Of a stretch of 64,000 nucleotides of DNA, positions 8,511 to 16,050 are shown piece after piece; positions within the stretch are counted from its first letter, which is position 1; each line of letters begins with the position of its first letter. The DNA comes from Asanoa ishikariensis (GTDB taxonomy: Bacteria > Actinomycetota > Actinomycetes > Mycobacteriales > Micromonosporaceae), in contig NZ_FNQB01000002.1 in assembly GCF_900107455.1 (NCBI RefSeq), forward strand, positions 186,001-250,000, written 5' to 3'. The notes below the pieces were generated by a model, which made no database searches, was not told the origin of the DNA, and worked only from the letters and a program-made list of their open reading frames with translations. Position numbers and translations under genes: made by a program.

Positions 8511-9464
8511 GTGACCGAAGCGTGGGAGCCGGAGGACGACGAACGCCCTCGGCTGGGAGCATCCGGCCCGGTCAAGGTCAGGGTCCCGGCGAAGATCAAC
8601 TTGCACCTGGGTGTCGGCCCGGCGCGTGCGGACGGCTATCACGAGCTCAGCACCGTTTATCACGCGATCGCCCTGCACGACGAGCTGACCGCCCGCCGCG
8701 GTGACACGCTGACGCTGACCATGGAGGGCGTCGGCACCGGTGAGCTGGCGCTCGACGAGAGCAACCTGGCGATCCGGGCCGCCCGCGCGCTCGCCCGGCA
8801 GGCCGGCGTCCCCGCGCACGCCCGCCTCCACCTGCGCAAACAGATCCCGCTCGCGGCCGGGCTGGCCGGTGGCAGCGCCGACGCCGCCGCCGCGCTGGTC
8901 GCCTGCGACACGCTCTGGGGCACCGGGATGAGCCGCGACGACCTCGCCGCGGTCGCCGCCGAGATCGGCTCCGACGTGCCCTTCCTGGTGTACGGCGGCA
9001 CCGCGCTCGGCACTGGCCGGGGCGAGACGGTCAGCCCGGTGCTGGCCCGCCCGACCACCTGGCACTGGGTGGTCGCGATCGCCGACGGCGGCCTCGCCAC
9101 CCCCGCCGTCTACGCCGAGCTCGACCGGCTGCGCGCGCTGCGGGCCGCCCCGCCGCCGCTGGGCAGCACCGACGACCTGCTCGCGGCGCTCCGCCAGCGC
9201 GACCCCGAGGTGCTGGCCGGCGCGCTCGGCAACGACTTGCAGGCCGCCGCGCTCTCCCTGCGCCCGCAGCTCGCCGACGTGCTCAAGGCCGGCCGGGCCG
9301 CCGGCGCGCTCGCCGGCATCGTCTCGGGCTCGGGCCCGACCTGTGTCTTCCTGGCCTACGACGCGTCCGAGGCGAACATGATCGCCACGGCGCTGGAGCA
9401 GGCCGGCGTCTGCCGCGAAGCCCGCACCGCAACCGGCCCAGTGGCAGGAGCCCGGGTCGTCTAG
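8511..9464 (+). CDS. ispE: 4-diphosphocytidyl-2-C-methyl-D-erythritol kinase
   Basis: GHMP kinase of the non-mevalonate isoprenoid pathway; it phosphorylates CDP-methylerythritol at the 2-hydroxyl. The 317-residue protein has VRVPAKINLHLGVGPARADGYHEL near residues 22-45 (substrate site and catalytic Lys/Asp region). The glycine/serine-rich ATP loop is PLAAGLAGGSADAAAAL (about 109-125) and the third GHMP motif is IVSGSGPTCVFL. GTG start at 8511 overlaps the end of an eight-codon mini-ORF by GTGA. The protein continues the rsmA-ispE pairing found across actinobacteria. Confidence 0.96.
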   Translation: MTEAWEPEDDERPRLGASGPVKVRVPAKINLHLGVGPARADGYHELSTVYHAIALHDELTARRGDTLTLTMEGVGTGELALDESNLAIRAARALARQAGVPAHARLHLRKQIPLAAGLAGGSADAAAALVACDTLWGTGMSRDDLAAVAAEIGSDVPFLVYGGTALGTGRGETVSPVLARPTTWHWVVAIADGGLATPAVYAELDRLRALRAAPPPLGSTDDLLAALRQRDPEVLAGALGNDLQAAALSLRPQLADVLKAGRAAGALAGIVSGSGPTCVFLAYDASEANMIATALEQAGVCREARTATGPVAGARVV

Positions 9465-9625
9465 GTCCTATCCGATGAGTCAGAACGGCCTGCGACGGGC
9501 CCAGCCGCCGCCTGGCGGCGTCCCGGGATCACCCGGATACGACACCGGTATCCGGGCAATCCCGGGCCACCACCAAACGACGCCTGGACTCCGTCTCGGC
9601 TCGTCCCGACCCACCGGATAGGACC
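9464..9625 (+). promoter_or_regulatory. Structured leader of the ABC-F gene with inverted terminal repeats
   Basis: The gap between ispE and the ABC-F gene is bounded by a perfect 11-base inverted repeat: GGTCCTATCCG at 9464-9474 and CGGATAGGACC at 9615-9625. Inside lies a nested hairpin. CCCGGGAT (9522-9529) pairs with ATCCCGGG (9559-9566), and CCCGGATAC (9532-9540) pairs with GTATCCGGG (9548-9556), around a seven-base loop. The right terminal repeat contains the AGGA that would act as Shine-Dalgarno for the ATG at 9627. Pairing of the ends would therefore hide the ribosome binding site. A 48-codon reading frame runs through the leader (separate entry). Confidence 0.6.
9475..9621 (+). CDS. 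Possible leader peptide (48 aa) ahead of the ABC-F gene
   Basis: An ATG-started frame of 48 codons fills the leader and stops five bases before the ABC-F start. The peptide begins MSQNGLRRAQPPPGG; the Pro-Pro-Pro-Gly-Gly run is a known kind of ribosome-pausing sequence. Against a coding role, there is no Shine-Dalgarno, and by my count third-position GC is only about 70 percent, below the neighbouring genes. Palindrome constraints also shape the sequence. Ribosome passage over this frame would melt the terminal stem that masks the ABC-F ribosome binding site. Speculative. Confidence 0.25.
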   Translation: MSQNGLRRAQPPPGGVPGSPGYDTGIRAIPGHHQTTPGLRLGSSRPTG

Positions 9626-9626
9626 C

Positions 9627-11450
9627 ATGGCCAACATCGTCAACTTGGACCGCGTGTCCAAGGGCTACGGCGCGGCCGGGCCGCTGCTGTCCGGGGTGTC
9701 GGCCGGGATCGACGACGCCGACCGGATCGGCGTGGTCGGCCTCAACGGCGCCGGCAAGTCGACCCTGCTGCGGCTGATCACCAGGCAGGAGGAGCCGGAC
9801 GACGGGCGGGTGACACTGCGCCGCGACCTACGGATCGGCTCGCTCCCGCAGACCATGAGCTTCGCGCCCGACGACACCGTGCGGGACGTCGTGCTCGGCA
9901 CCGCCTGGCTCCCCGAGAGCCTGGGCGCCGAGCACGAATGGGCCGGTGACGCCGGCGTACGCGCCATCCTCGACGGTCTTGGCATGGGCCACCTCGGCCT
10001 GGACCAGCCCGTCGGCCCGATGTCCGGCGGCGAGCGGCGCCGGGTGGCGCTGGCCGCGCTGCTGGTGCGCCCGGCCGACCTGCTCGTGCTCGACGAGCCG
10101 ACCAACCACCTCGACGTCGCCGGCGTGGACTGGCTGGCCCGCCACCTGCTCGGCCGCAAGGGCGCGCTAGTGGTCGTCACCCACGATCGGTGGTTCCTGG
10201 ACGCGGTCTGCACCAGCACGTGGGAGGTCGCCGACCGGACCATCCGGGCGTACGAGGGCGGCTTCGCCGCGTGGACCCTGGCCCGGGCGGAGCGCGAGCG
10301 CGTCGCCGCGGCGACCGAGGCCCGCCGGCAGAACCTGCTGCGCAAGGAGATCGCCTGGCTGCGTCGCGGTCCGCCGGCCCGCACCTCGAAGCCGCAGTTC
10401 CGGATCGACGCCGCCAACGCGCTGATCGCCGACGTGCCGCCGCCGCGCGACACGCTCTCGCTGCGACGGATGTCCACCGCGCGGCTCGGCAAGCAGGTCT
10501 ACGACCTGGAGAACGTCTTCCTGACCGCCGGCGACAAGCCGATCCTGGACGACCTGACCTGGCAGGTCGGCCCGGGTGACCGGGTCGCGCTGCTGGGCGC
10601 CAATGGCGCGGGCAAGACCACCCTGCTGCGCCTGCTGGCCGGCCTGTCCACGCCGCACGCGGGGCGCTTCACCCGCGGCGCCACGGTCAAGCCGGCCTTC
10701 CTCTCGCAGGAATTGGCCGAGCTGCCGGGCGACCTGCGCGTGCTGGAAGCGGTCGAGGATGTAGCGCGGCGGGTCAACCTGGGCGGCCGCGAGCTCTCCG
10801 CCTCCCAGCTCGCCGAGGTGTTCGGCTTCGTCGACCGCCCGTCCGGCGGCGGCACCCGCACGTCGAGCCTGTGGACACCGGTCAGCGACCTGTCCGGTGG
10901 CGAGCGGCGCCGGCTCCAGATGCTCCGGCTGCTGGCCGGCGAGCCGAACGTGCTGCTGTTCGACGAGCCGACCAACGACCTTGACACCGACACCCTGGCC
11001 TCGCTGGAGGACCTGCTCGACTCGTGGCCGGGCACGCTGGTCGTCGCCTCCCACGACCGTTATCTGGTCGAGCGGGTCACCGACATCGTCTACGGGATGT
11101 TCGGCGACGGCCGGCTGGTGCACCTGCCCGGCGGCGTCGACGAGTACCTGGAGCGGGTCACCGGTCCGGGCGCGGCGCCGCCCCTGACCGCGCCGGCCGG
11201 TGCCGCGCCGGAGCGGGCCGGCATGTCGGCCGCCGAGGTCCGTTCGGCCCGCAAGGACCTGGTCCGGCTCGAGCGTGCCGTCAGCCGGCTGGACCAGCGC
11301 GAGACCGCGTTGCACGACGAGATGGCCACCCACGCCAGCGACTACGCCAAGGTCGCCGAGCTCGACGCCCAGCTTCGCGATCTGCGTGCCGAACGCGAGC
11401 GGACCGAGGAGGAATGGCTGGCGTTGGCCGAGCGGGTCGACGCCGGGTAG
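9627..11450 (+). CDS. ABC-F family ATPase (ribosome-associated)
   Basis: A 607-residue soluble protein with two ATP-binding cassettes and no membrane segments. Cassette 1 has Walker A GLNGAGKST (about 37-45), signature MSGGERRR and Walker B LLVLDEPTNHLD. Cassette 2 has GANGAGKTT, signature LSGGERRR and LLFDEPTNDLD. The inter-domain linker (about 210-300, rich in Arg/Glu, with RRGPPARTSKPQFRIDAAN) is the part that enters the ribosomal E site in this class. The C-terminus (about 530-607) is a coiled coil. ABC-F proteins either act as translation factors or protect ribosomes from antibiotics; the sequence alone does not decide which. The structured leader upstream favours regulated, possibly antibiotic-induced, expression. 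Confidence 0.93.
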   Translation: MANIVNLDRVSKGYGAAGPLLSGVSAGIDDADRIGVVGLNGAGKSTLLRLITRQEEPDDGRVTLRRDLRIGSLPQTMSFAPDDTVRDVVLGTAWLPESLGAEHEWAGDAGVRAILDGLGMGHLGLDQPVGPMSGGERRRVALAALLVRPADLLVLDEPTNHLDVAGVDWLARHLLGRKGALVVVTHDRWFLDAVCTSTWEVADRTIRAYEGGFAAWTLARAERERVAAATEARRQNLLRKEIAWLRRGPPARTSKPQFRIDAANALIADVPPPRDTLSLRRMSTARLGKQVYDLENVFLTAGDKPILDDLTWQVGPGDRVALLGANGAGKTTLLRLLAGLSTPHAGRFTRGATVKPAFLSQELAELPGDLRVLEAVEDVARRVNLGGRELSASQLAEVFGFVDRPSGGGTRTSSLWTPVSDLSGGERRRLQMLRLLAGEPNVLLFDEPTNDLDTDTLASLEDLLDSWPGTLVVASHDRYLVERVTDIVYGMFGDGRLVHLPGGVDEYLERVTGPGAAPPLTAPAGAAPERAGMSAAEVRSARKDLVRLERAVSRLDQRETALHDEMATHASDYAKVAELDAQLRDLRAERERTEEEWLALAERVDAG

Positions 11451-11528
11451 CCCCCGATTCGCAGGTGGCCAGCCGGTTGGGCCACAATCTCTTCTACCGA
11501 CGACATCGGCGCTGGAGGCAGGCGGACC

Positions 11529-11981
11529 ATGCACAACCCCATCAACCACCCCGCGCGCTCGACCTATCGAGTGCTGGCCGGGCTGATCGGGCTCTACCTG
11601 GTCGTCTTCGGCGGCATCGGTGTCGCCACGACCGGCGGCGACGGCCTGTTCACGCAGGACGCCGAGCGGGTCCTCGGCCAGGGCAGCAACCTGGCGAACG
11701 CGCTGATCAGCCTGGTGGTCGGCGCGATCGTGCTGATCGGCGCCGTGGTCGGCCGCAACATCGACGTGGTGCTCAACCGGGTGTTCGGCTGGGTGCTGAT
11801 GGCGCTGGGCCTGGCCACGCTGGCGACGCTGCGCACGGACGCCAACTACCTCGACCACACCCTGGCGAGCAGCATCGTGATGATGACGCTGGGCCAGATC
11901 CTCCTGCTGGCCGCGATGTACGGCAAGGTCGGCTCGGTGGACGAGCACCAGGCGTGGCAGCGGGCCCGTCTGGAGTTCTGA
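11529..11981 (+). CDS. DUF4383 membrane protein (first of a tandem pair)
   Basis: A 150-residue integral membrane protein with four predicted hydrophobic segments (about 15-32, 58-78, 84-103, 118-137). It opens HNPINHPARSTYRVLAGLIGLYLVVFGGIG, which fits the DUF4383 pattern of actinobacteria. The function is unknown. It and the next gene share the NHPxRxxYRxLAGLxGxY start and overall layout, so they are tandem paralogues. The ATG at 11529 is preceded by GGAGGC at a plausible distance. It lies 78 bases after the ABC-F gene on the same strand. Confidence 0.82.
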   Translation: MHNPINHPARSTYRVLAGLIGLYLVVFGGIGVATTGGDGLFTQDAERVLGQGSNLANALISLVVGAIVLIGAVVGRNIDVVLNRVFGWVLMALGLATLATLRTDANYLDHTLASSIVMMTLGQILLLAAMYGKVGSVDEHQAWQRARLEF

Positions 11982-12000
11982 GCCCGAAGAAAGCGGCTTA

Positions 12001-12016
12001 GCCCCACAATTGGGGC
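12001..12016 (+). promoter_or_regulatory. Hairpin covering the start region of the second DUF4383 gene
   Basis: GCCCCA-CAAT-TGGGGC forms a six-base-pair stem with a four-base loop directly before the ATG at 12017. It includes the only G-rich run that could bind the ribosome. It could limit translation initiation. Confidence 0.4.
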
Positions 12017-12499
12017 ATGGCGCACTTCCCGCTCAACCACCCGCTCCGGCCGCTCTACCGGACGCTGGCGGGGCTCACCGGCACGTACATCCTGATCTTC
12101 GGCTGTGTCAGCCTGACCAAGACGGTCGGCGAGACGCTGTTCGCGCGGGAGAGCAACTGGGCGCTGGGCATCCGTACCAACCTGGCGTTCGCGATCGCCT
12201 CGGTGGTCTGGGGCCTGATCGTGCTGGTCGCCAACCTGATCGGCGGCAACGTCGGGCACTACACGAACCTCGCCGGCGCCGTCGTCTTCATGGTCACCGG
12301 GATCTACATGGTGGCCTTCATGCAGACCGCGGGGAACTTCCTGAACTTCTCGGTCTCGACCGCGATCCTGTCGCTGGTCTTCGGCCTGGTGCTGCTCCTG
12401 GCCGGGATGTACGACAAGACCGGGAGCCCGCAGCGGGTACGGAGCGAACAGGCCTTCAAGACCGGCGGCTCGGCGCCGCGGACCGCGCCCCGGCGGTGA
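12017..12499 (+). CDS. DUF4383 membrane protein (second of a tandem pair)
   Basis: A 160-residue paralogue of the preceding gene. It has four membrane segments and the same opening (NHPLRPLYRTLAGLTGTYILIFG), plus a longer basic C-terminal tail (QRVRSEQAFKTGGSAPRTAPRR). It starts 35 bases after the first copy ends, so co-transcription is likely. It is convergent with the TetR gene, only three bases apart. The ATG at 12017 follows a small hairpin directly. Function unknown. Confidence 0.82.
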   Translation: MAHFPLNHPLRPLYRTLAGLTGTYILIFGCVSLTKTVGETLFARESNWALGIRTNLAFAIASVVWGLIVLVANLIGGNVGHYTNLAGAVVFMVTGIYMVAFMQTAGNFLNFSVSTAILSLVFGLVLLLAGMYDKTGSPQRVRSEQAFKTGGSAPRTAPRR

Positions 12500-12502
12500 C
12501 GC

Positions 12503-13150
12503 TCAGCGGTCCTTGACCACCAGGGCGGGCTTGGACTCGAGGTGGGACAGGCCGTTCCAGGCGAGGTTGACCAGGTGGCTGGCGACCACGTCCTTGCGCG
12601 GCTTGCGCACCTCCAACCACCAGCGGCCGGTCAGCGCGACCATGCCCACCAGCGCCTGTGAATAGAGCTCGGCCAGCTTCGGGTCGAAACCACGGGACTT
12701 GAACTCGGCGCCCAGGATGTGCTCGGCCTGGTGTGCCAGGTCGTTGAGCACGCTGCTGAAGTTGCCCGTCGACGACATCAACGGTGACTCGCGGACCAGC
12801 ACGCGGAAGCCGTCGGTCTCCTGCTCGATGTAGTCCAGCAGGGCGAGCGCCGCCTGTTCGAGCAGCTCGCGTGGGTGTCCGGCGGTCAGCGCGTTGGTGA
12901 TCCGGTCGAGCAGGGCGCGCACCTCGCGGTCGACGACGACCGCGTAGAGGCCTTCCTTGCCACCGAAGTGCTCGTAGATGACGGGCTTGGAGACCTTGGC
13001 CCGGGAGGCCACCTCTTCGATCGAGGTGGCGTCGAAGCCACGCTCCGCGAAGAGTTGACGCCCGATCGCGATCAGTTGCTCGCGACGCTGGGCCGCGGAC
13101 ATCCGGACACGGGACCGGCCGCCCGCCGGGTTGGTCGGGTCGGCTACCAC
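12503..13150 (-). CDS. TetR-family regulator, probably of the upstream desaturase
   Basis: A 215-residue repressor-type protein. The helix-turn-helix is TSIEEVASRAKVSKPVIYEHFGGKEGLYAVV (about 42-72), and the C-terminal ligand-binding domain is helical. The GTG at 13150 is used; an internal ATG at residue 17 (MSAAQRREQL) is possible. It lies 60 bases downstream of the desaturase on the same strand, so both are probably one transcript. A clustered palindrome upstream of the desaturase is the natural operator, making this a candidate feedback regulator of membrane unsaturation. That link is inferred from position only. Confidence 0.88.
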   Translation of the reverse strand: MVADPTNPAGGRSRVRMSAAQRREQLIAIGRQLFAERGFDATSIEEVASRAKVSKPVIYEHFGGKEGLYAVVVDREVRALLDRITNALTAGHPRELLEQAALALLDYIEQETDGFRVLVRESPLMSSTGNFSSVLNDLAHQAEHILGAEFKSRGFDPKLAELYSQALVGMVALTGRWWLEVRKPRKDVVASHLVNLAWNGLSHLESKPALVVKDR

Positions 13151-13210
13151 TTGTGCATCCTGCCAGCCGCCTGGTGCGGGCCGCTGACCCGCACCAGGAC
13201 GGTCATCAGA

Positions 13211-14179
13211 TCAGGCGTTCGTCTTGACGAGCTTCGCGGCGATCCGCTCGGGCTTCGGCCAGCGCACGTCGTACGCGGCGCCCACCTTCTCGAAGAGCCA
13301 GATCGTCCGGGCCGAGATGTCGATCTGGCCGCGCAGGACACCGTGCCGGGCACAGGTCGGGTCGGCGTGGTGCAGGTTGTGCCAGCTCTCGCCGAAGGAC
13401 AGGATCGCCAGCGGCCAGAAGTTGCTGGCCTTGTCGCCCTGGCGCACCTCGAACGGGCGCTCGCCGTAGACGTGGCAGACCGAGTTGATCGACCAGGTGG
13501 TGTGGTGCAGGATCGCGATCCGGACCAGGCCGGCCCAGAAGAACGCGGTCAGCGCGCCCGTCCACGACATGGTGACCAGGCCGCCGACCAGCGCCGGCGA
13601 GACCACCGAGATCACCACGAGCAGCGGGAACAGCTTGTCGACCCGGGCGATCGCCTTGTCGGCCAGCAGGTCGGGCGCGAAGCGCGCCCGGTTGCCGAGC
13701 TCGCGGGAGAACAGCCAGCCCACGTGCGCGAAGAACAGGCCCTTGGTCAGGCCCCAGACGCCGCCCCCGAAGCGCCATGGGGAGTGCGGGTCGCCCTCCA
13801 GGTCGGAGTAGGCGTGGTGCCGCCGGTGGTCCGCGACCCACTGGATCACGTTGCCCTCGATCGCGAACGAACCGGCCACCGCGAGGGTCACCCGCAGCCA
13901 CCGCTTCGCCTTGAACGAGCCGTGCGTGAAGTAGCGGTGGAAGCCCACCGTGATGCCGAGTCCGGAGACGACGTAGCAGACCAGTGCGATCGCCGCGTCG
14001 GTCCACGTGAGCCAGCCACCCACGACGGCGACCGGGATGGCCGCCAGTAACGCGAGGAACGGCAGGACGACGAAGAACCAGAGGGCGATGAGCACCCCGA
14101 GCGGCTGTTTGCCCTCGGTCAGTGGCTTCGGGCCCGTTGATGTCGTCGTCTGGTCGGGAGTCGCGGTGACGGTGGTCAT
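13211..14179 (-). CDS. Acyl-CoA/acyl-lipid delta-9-type fatty acid desaturase
   Basis: A 322-residue integral membrane di-iron desaturase that introduces a cis double bond into saturated acyl chains. The three histidine boxes are in place: HRYFTH (about 80-85), HRRHH (about 117-121) and HNLHH (about 266-270). There are two pairs of membrane segments, with WFFVVLPFLALLAAIPVAVV the first. The ATG at 14179 follows GGTGCC with weak ribosome-binding potential. The order desaturase then TetR, with an operator upstream, suggests autoregulated membrane-fluidity control. This is the FADS (stearoyl-CoA desaturase-like) class, not the soluble acyl-ACP class. Confidence 0.93.
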   Translation of the reverse strand: MTTVTATPDQTTTSTGPKPLTEGKQPLGVLIALWFFVVLPFLALLAAIPVAVVGGWLTWTDAAIALVCYVVSGLGITVGFHRYFTHGSFKAKRWLRVTLAVAGSFAIEGNVIQWVADHRRHHAYSDLEGDPHSPWRFGGGVWGLTKGLFFAHVGWLFSRELGNRARFAPDLLADKAIARVDKLFPLLVVISVVSPALVGGLVTMSWTGALTAFFWAGLVRIAILHHTTWSINSVCHVYGERPFEVRQGDKASNFWPLAILSFGESWHNLHHADPTCARHGVLRGQIDISARTIWLFEKVGAAYDVRWPKPERIAAKLVKTNA

Positions 14180-14211
14180 GGCACCTCGCAGCGGGTGGGG
14201 GAGATCAAGAA

Positions 14212-14249
14212 GTTACGCTTACGTCACCGTAACTTACGGGACCGTAGTT
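14212..14249 (-). promoter_or_regulatory. Clustered TTACG/CGTAA operator upstream of the desaturase
   Basis: Five half-sites of TTACG(G) or CCGTAA/G lie in 38 bases. The core is CCGTAA-C-TTACGG (14227-14239), a perfect palindrome about one base. GTTACG (14212-14217) mirrors CGTAAC (14228-14233), and TTACGG-GA-CCGTAG (14234-14247) is nearly symmetric. It lies 33 bases upstream of the desaturase start, as expected for binding of the TetR protein encoded downstream. Confidence 0.6.
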
Positions 14250-14333
14250 AGCACCTGGTGCAACGCATTATTTAGGTTGGGCTAACTCCCTAGAGGGAAC
14301 CCGTCACCGTGTGTCTGAAAGGGCGCGACAGGC

Positions 14334-14339
14334 TAGGAT
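14334..14339 (+). promoter_or_regulatory. Probable -10 box of the tRNA-Gln gene
   Basis: TAGGAT lies 12 bases before the first base of the mature tRNA. The matching -35 is weak (GTGTCT around 14311). Confidence 0.4.
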
Positions 14340-14351
14340 TACCCGGCTTGA

Positions 14352-14423
14352 TGGGACGTGGGGTAACGGCAGCCCGCCGGACTTTGAATCCGGAAGGTCC
14401 TGGTTCGAATCCAGGCGTCCCAG
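14352..14423 (+). tRNA. tRNA-Gln (anticodon UUG)
   Basis: A 72-base cloverleaf. The acceptor stem TGGGACG (14352-14358) pairs with CGTCCCA (14416-14422), and the discriminator is G. The D arm contains GGGTAACGGCAGCCC. The anticodon stem-loop is CCGGA-CTTTGAA-TCCGG with anticodon TTG. The T arm is CTGG-TTCGAAT-CCAG. CCA is not encoded. It stands alone between the desaturase and glmU. Confidence 0.97.
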
Positions 14424-14537
14424 CTCTCTTCGGGTCGCGAGGCCGACAGCCGTTCTTTCGGGTGACCACAGATCCCCAAGCGCGTGCCCGACTAACATGA
14501 GGCCGCACGCTGACCGCCGTCCGACGGGAGCCCCCTC

Positions 14538-16019
14538 GTGACCGAAGCCCGCACCGTAGTCATCCTCGCCGCGGGTGAGGGAAAACGGATGAAGTCGGCT
14601 CTGTCGAAGATGCTGCATCCACTGCTCGGCCGCACCGTGGTCGGCCACGTCCTGCAGGCGGCGGCATCCGTCGGCGCCGAGCGCACGCTGGTCGTCGTCG
14701 GCCACGCCGCTGACCAGGTCGAGGCGCATCTCGCGGAGGTCGCGCCGGACGCGATCTCGGTGCTCCAGGCCGAGCAGAACGGCACCGGTCACGCGGTGCG
14801 CATCGCGCTCGACGCGGTGCCCGACGCGACCGGAACGGTCGTGGTGCTCAACGGCGACGTGCCGCTGCTGCGCGGCGCGACGGTCGAGGCGCTGGTCGCC
14901 GCGCACGAGAGCGCCGGCACCGCGGCGACTGTGCTCACCGCCGAGATCGCCGACCCGACCGGGTTGGGCCGGATCGTCCGCGACCAGGCCGGTGGCCTCG
15001 AGCGCATCGTCGAGGAGCGCGACGCGAGCCCGGCGGAGAAGGCGATCCGCGAGATCAACGCCGGCATCTACGCCTTCGACGCCCGCCTGCTGCGCGCCGC
15101 CCTGGCCAAGCTGACCAGCGACAACGACCAGGGCGAGGAATACCTGACCGACGTGCTGGGCCTGCTCGCCGCCGCCGGCGAGCCGGTCGCGGTGCACGTC
15201 GCGGCCGACGCCCAGGAGACGCTGGGCTGCAACGACCGGGTCGAGCTGGCCGGCCTGCGGGCCCGGATGCGCGACCGGGTCAACGCCGAACTGATGCGCT
15301 CGGGCGTCACCATCCTCGACCCGGCCACCACCTGGATCGACGTGACGGCCACGGTCGAGCGCGACGCGGTGATCGACCAGAACACCCAGCTCCGCGGCGC
15401 GACCCGGGTCGGCCCGGGCGCCGTCGTCGGCCCGGACACGACGCTGATCGACACGGTCGTCGAGGCGGGTGCCACCGTGCTGCGCGCCCACGCCGTGCAG
15501 GCCGAGATCGGCCCGGGCGCGAGCGTCGGCCCGTACGCGTACCTGCGCCCCGGCAGCCGGCTGGCGGAGAAGTCCAAGATCGGCACGTTCGTGGAGACCA
15601 AGAACTCCGAGATCGGCAAGGGCTCCAAGGTGCCGCACCTGTCCTACGTCGGCGACGCCACGATCGGGGAGCACAGCAACATCGGCGCGGCCTCGGTGTT
15701 CGTCAACTACGACGGCGTCAAGAAGCACCGCACGGTCATCGGCAGCCACGCCCGCACCGGTTCCGACAACATGTTCGTGGCGCCGGTCGAGGTCGGTGAC
15801 GGCGCTTACACCGGGGCTGGCACGGTGGTCCGCCGTGACGTGCCTCCGGGTGCGTTGTCCGTTTCCGGCGGCCAGCAGCGGATCTTCGAAGGATGGGTCG
15901 AATCCCGACGTCCGGGCACAGCTGCGGCCGAAGCGGCCAGGCAAGCACGTGACCAACTGCACGCGACCGAAGACGGTCATGCCGCCGCCGACGCTCCGGG
16001 TGATACTTCAAGCGAGTAA
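14538..16019 (+). CDS. glmU: Bifunctional UDP-GlcNAc pyrophosphorylase / glucosamine-1-phosphate acetyltransferase
   Basis: Makes UDP-N-acetylglucosamine for peptidoglycan. The N-terminal uridyltransferase domain (about 1-230) begins [21 protein letters not shown] and contains the metal-binding LNGDVPLL. The C-terminal acetyltransferase is a left-handed beta helix (about 255-450) with hexapeptide repeats and the active-site run [22 protein letters not shown] disordered tail of about 40 residues follows. The 493-residue length fits actinobacterial GlmU. The GTG at 14538 has GGGAG eight bases upstream. Position 7 of the nucleotide loop is K where the consensus has T (LAAGEGKRM). It is followed 31 bases later by prs, as in mycobacteria. 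Confidence 0.97.
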   Translation: MTEARTVVILAAGEGKRMKSALSKMLHPLLGRTVVGHVLQAAASVGAERTLVVVGHAADQVEAHLAEVAPDAISVLQAEQNGTGHAVRIALDAVPDATGTVVVLNGDVPLLRGATVEALVAAHESAGTAATVLTAEIADPTGLGRIVRDQAGGLERIVEERDASPAEKAIREINAGIYAFDARLLRAALAKLTSDNDQGEEYLTDVLGLLAAAGEPVAVHVAADAQETLGCNDRVELAGLRARMRDRVNAELMRSGVTILDPATTWIDVTATVERDAVIDQNTQLRGATRVGPGAVVGPDTTLIDTVVEAGATVLRAHAVQAEIGPGASVGPYAYLRPGSRLAEKSKIGTFVETKNSEIGKGSKVPHLSYVGDATIGEHSNIGAASVFVNYDGVKKHRTVIGSHARTGSDNMFVAPVEVGDGAYTGAGTVVRRDVPPGALSVSGGQQRIFEGWVESRRPGTAAAEAARQARDQLHATEDGHAAADAPGDTSSE

Positions 16020-16050
16020 ACATCCGCCGAACTCACGGAGCGCCTCACCC

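Noticed and set aside
9464-9625. A MITE inserted between ispE and the ABC-F gene
   Set aside because: Terminal inverted repeats are present, but there is no target-site duplication and the ends fit the gene boundaries too exactly. A regulatory leader is the simpler reading; a genome-wide copy count would decide.
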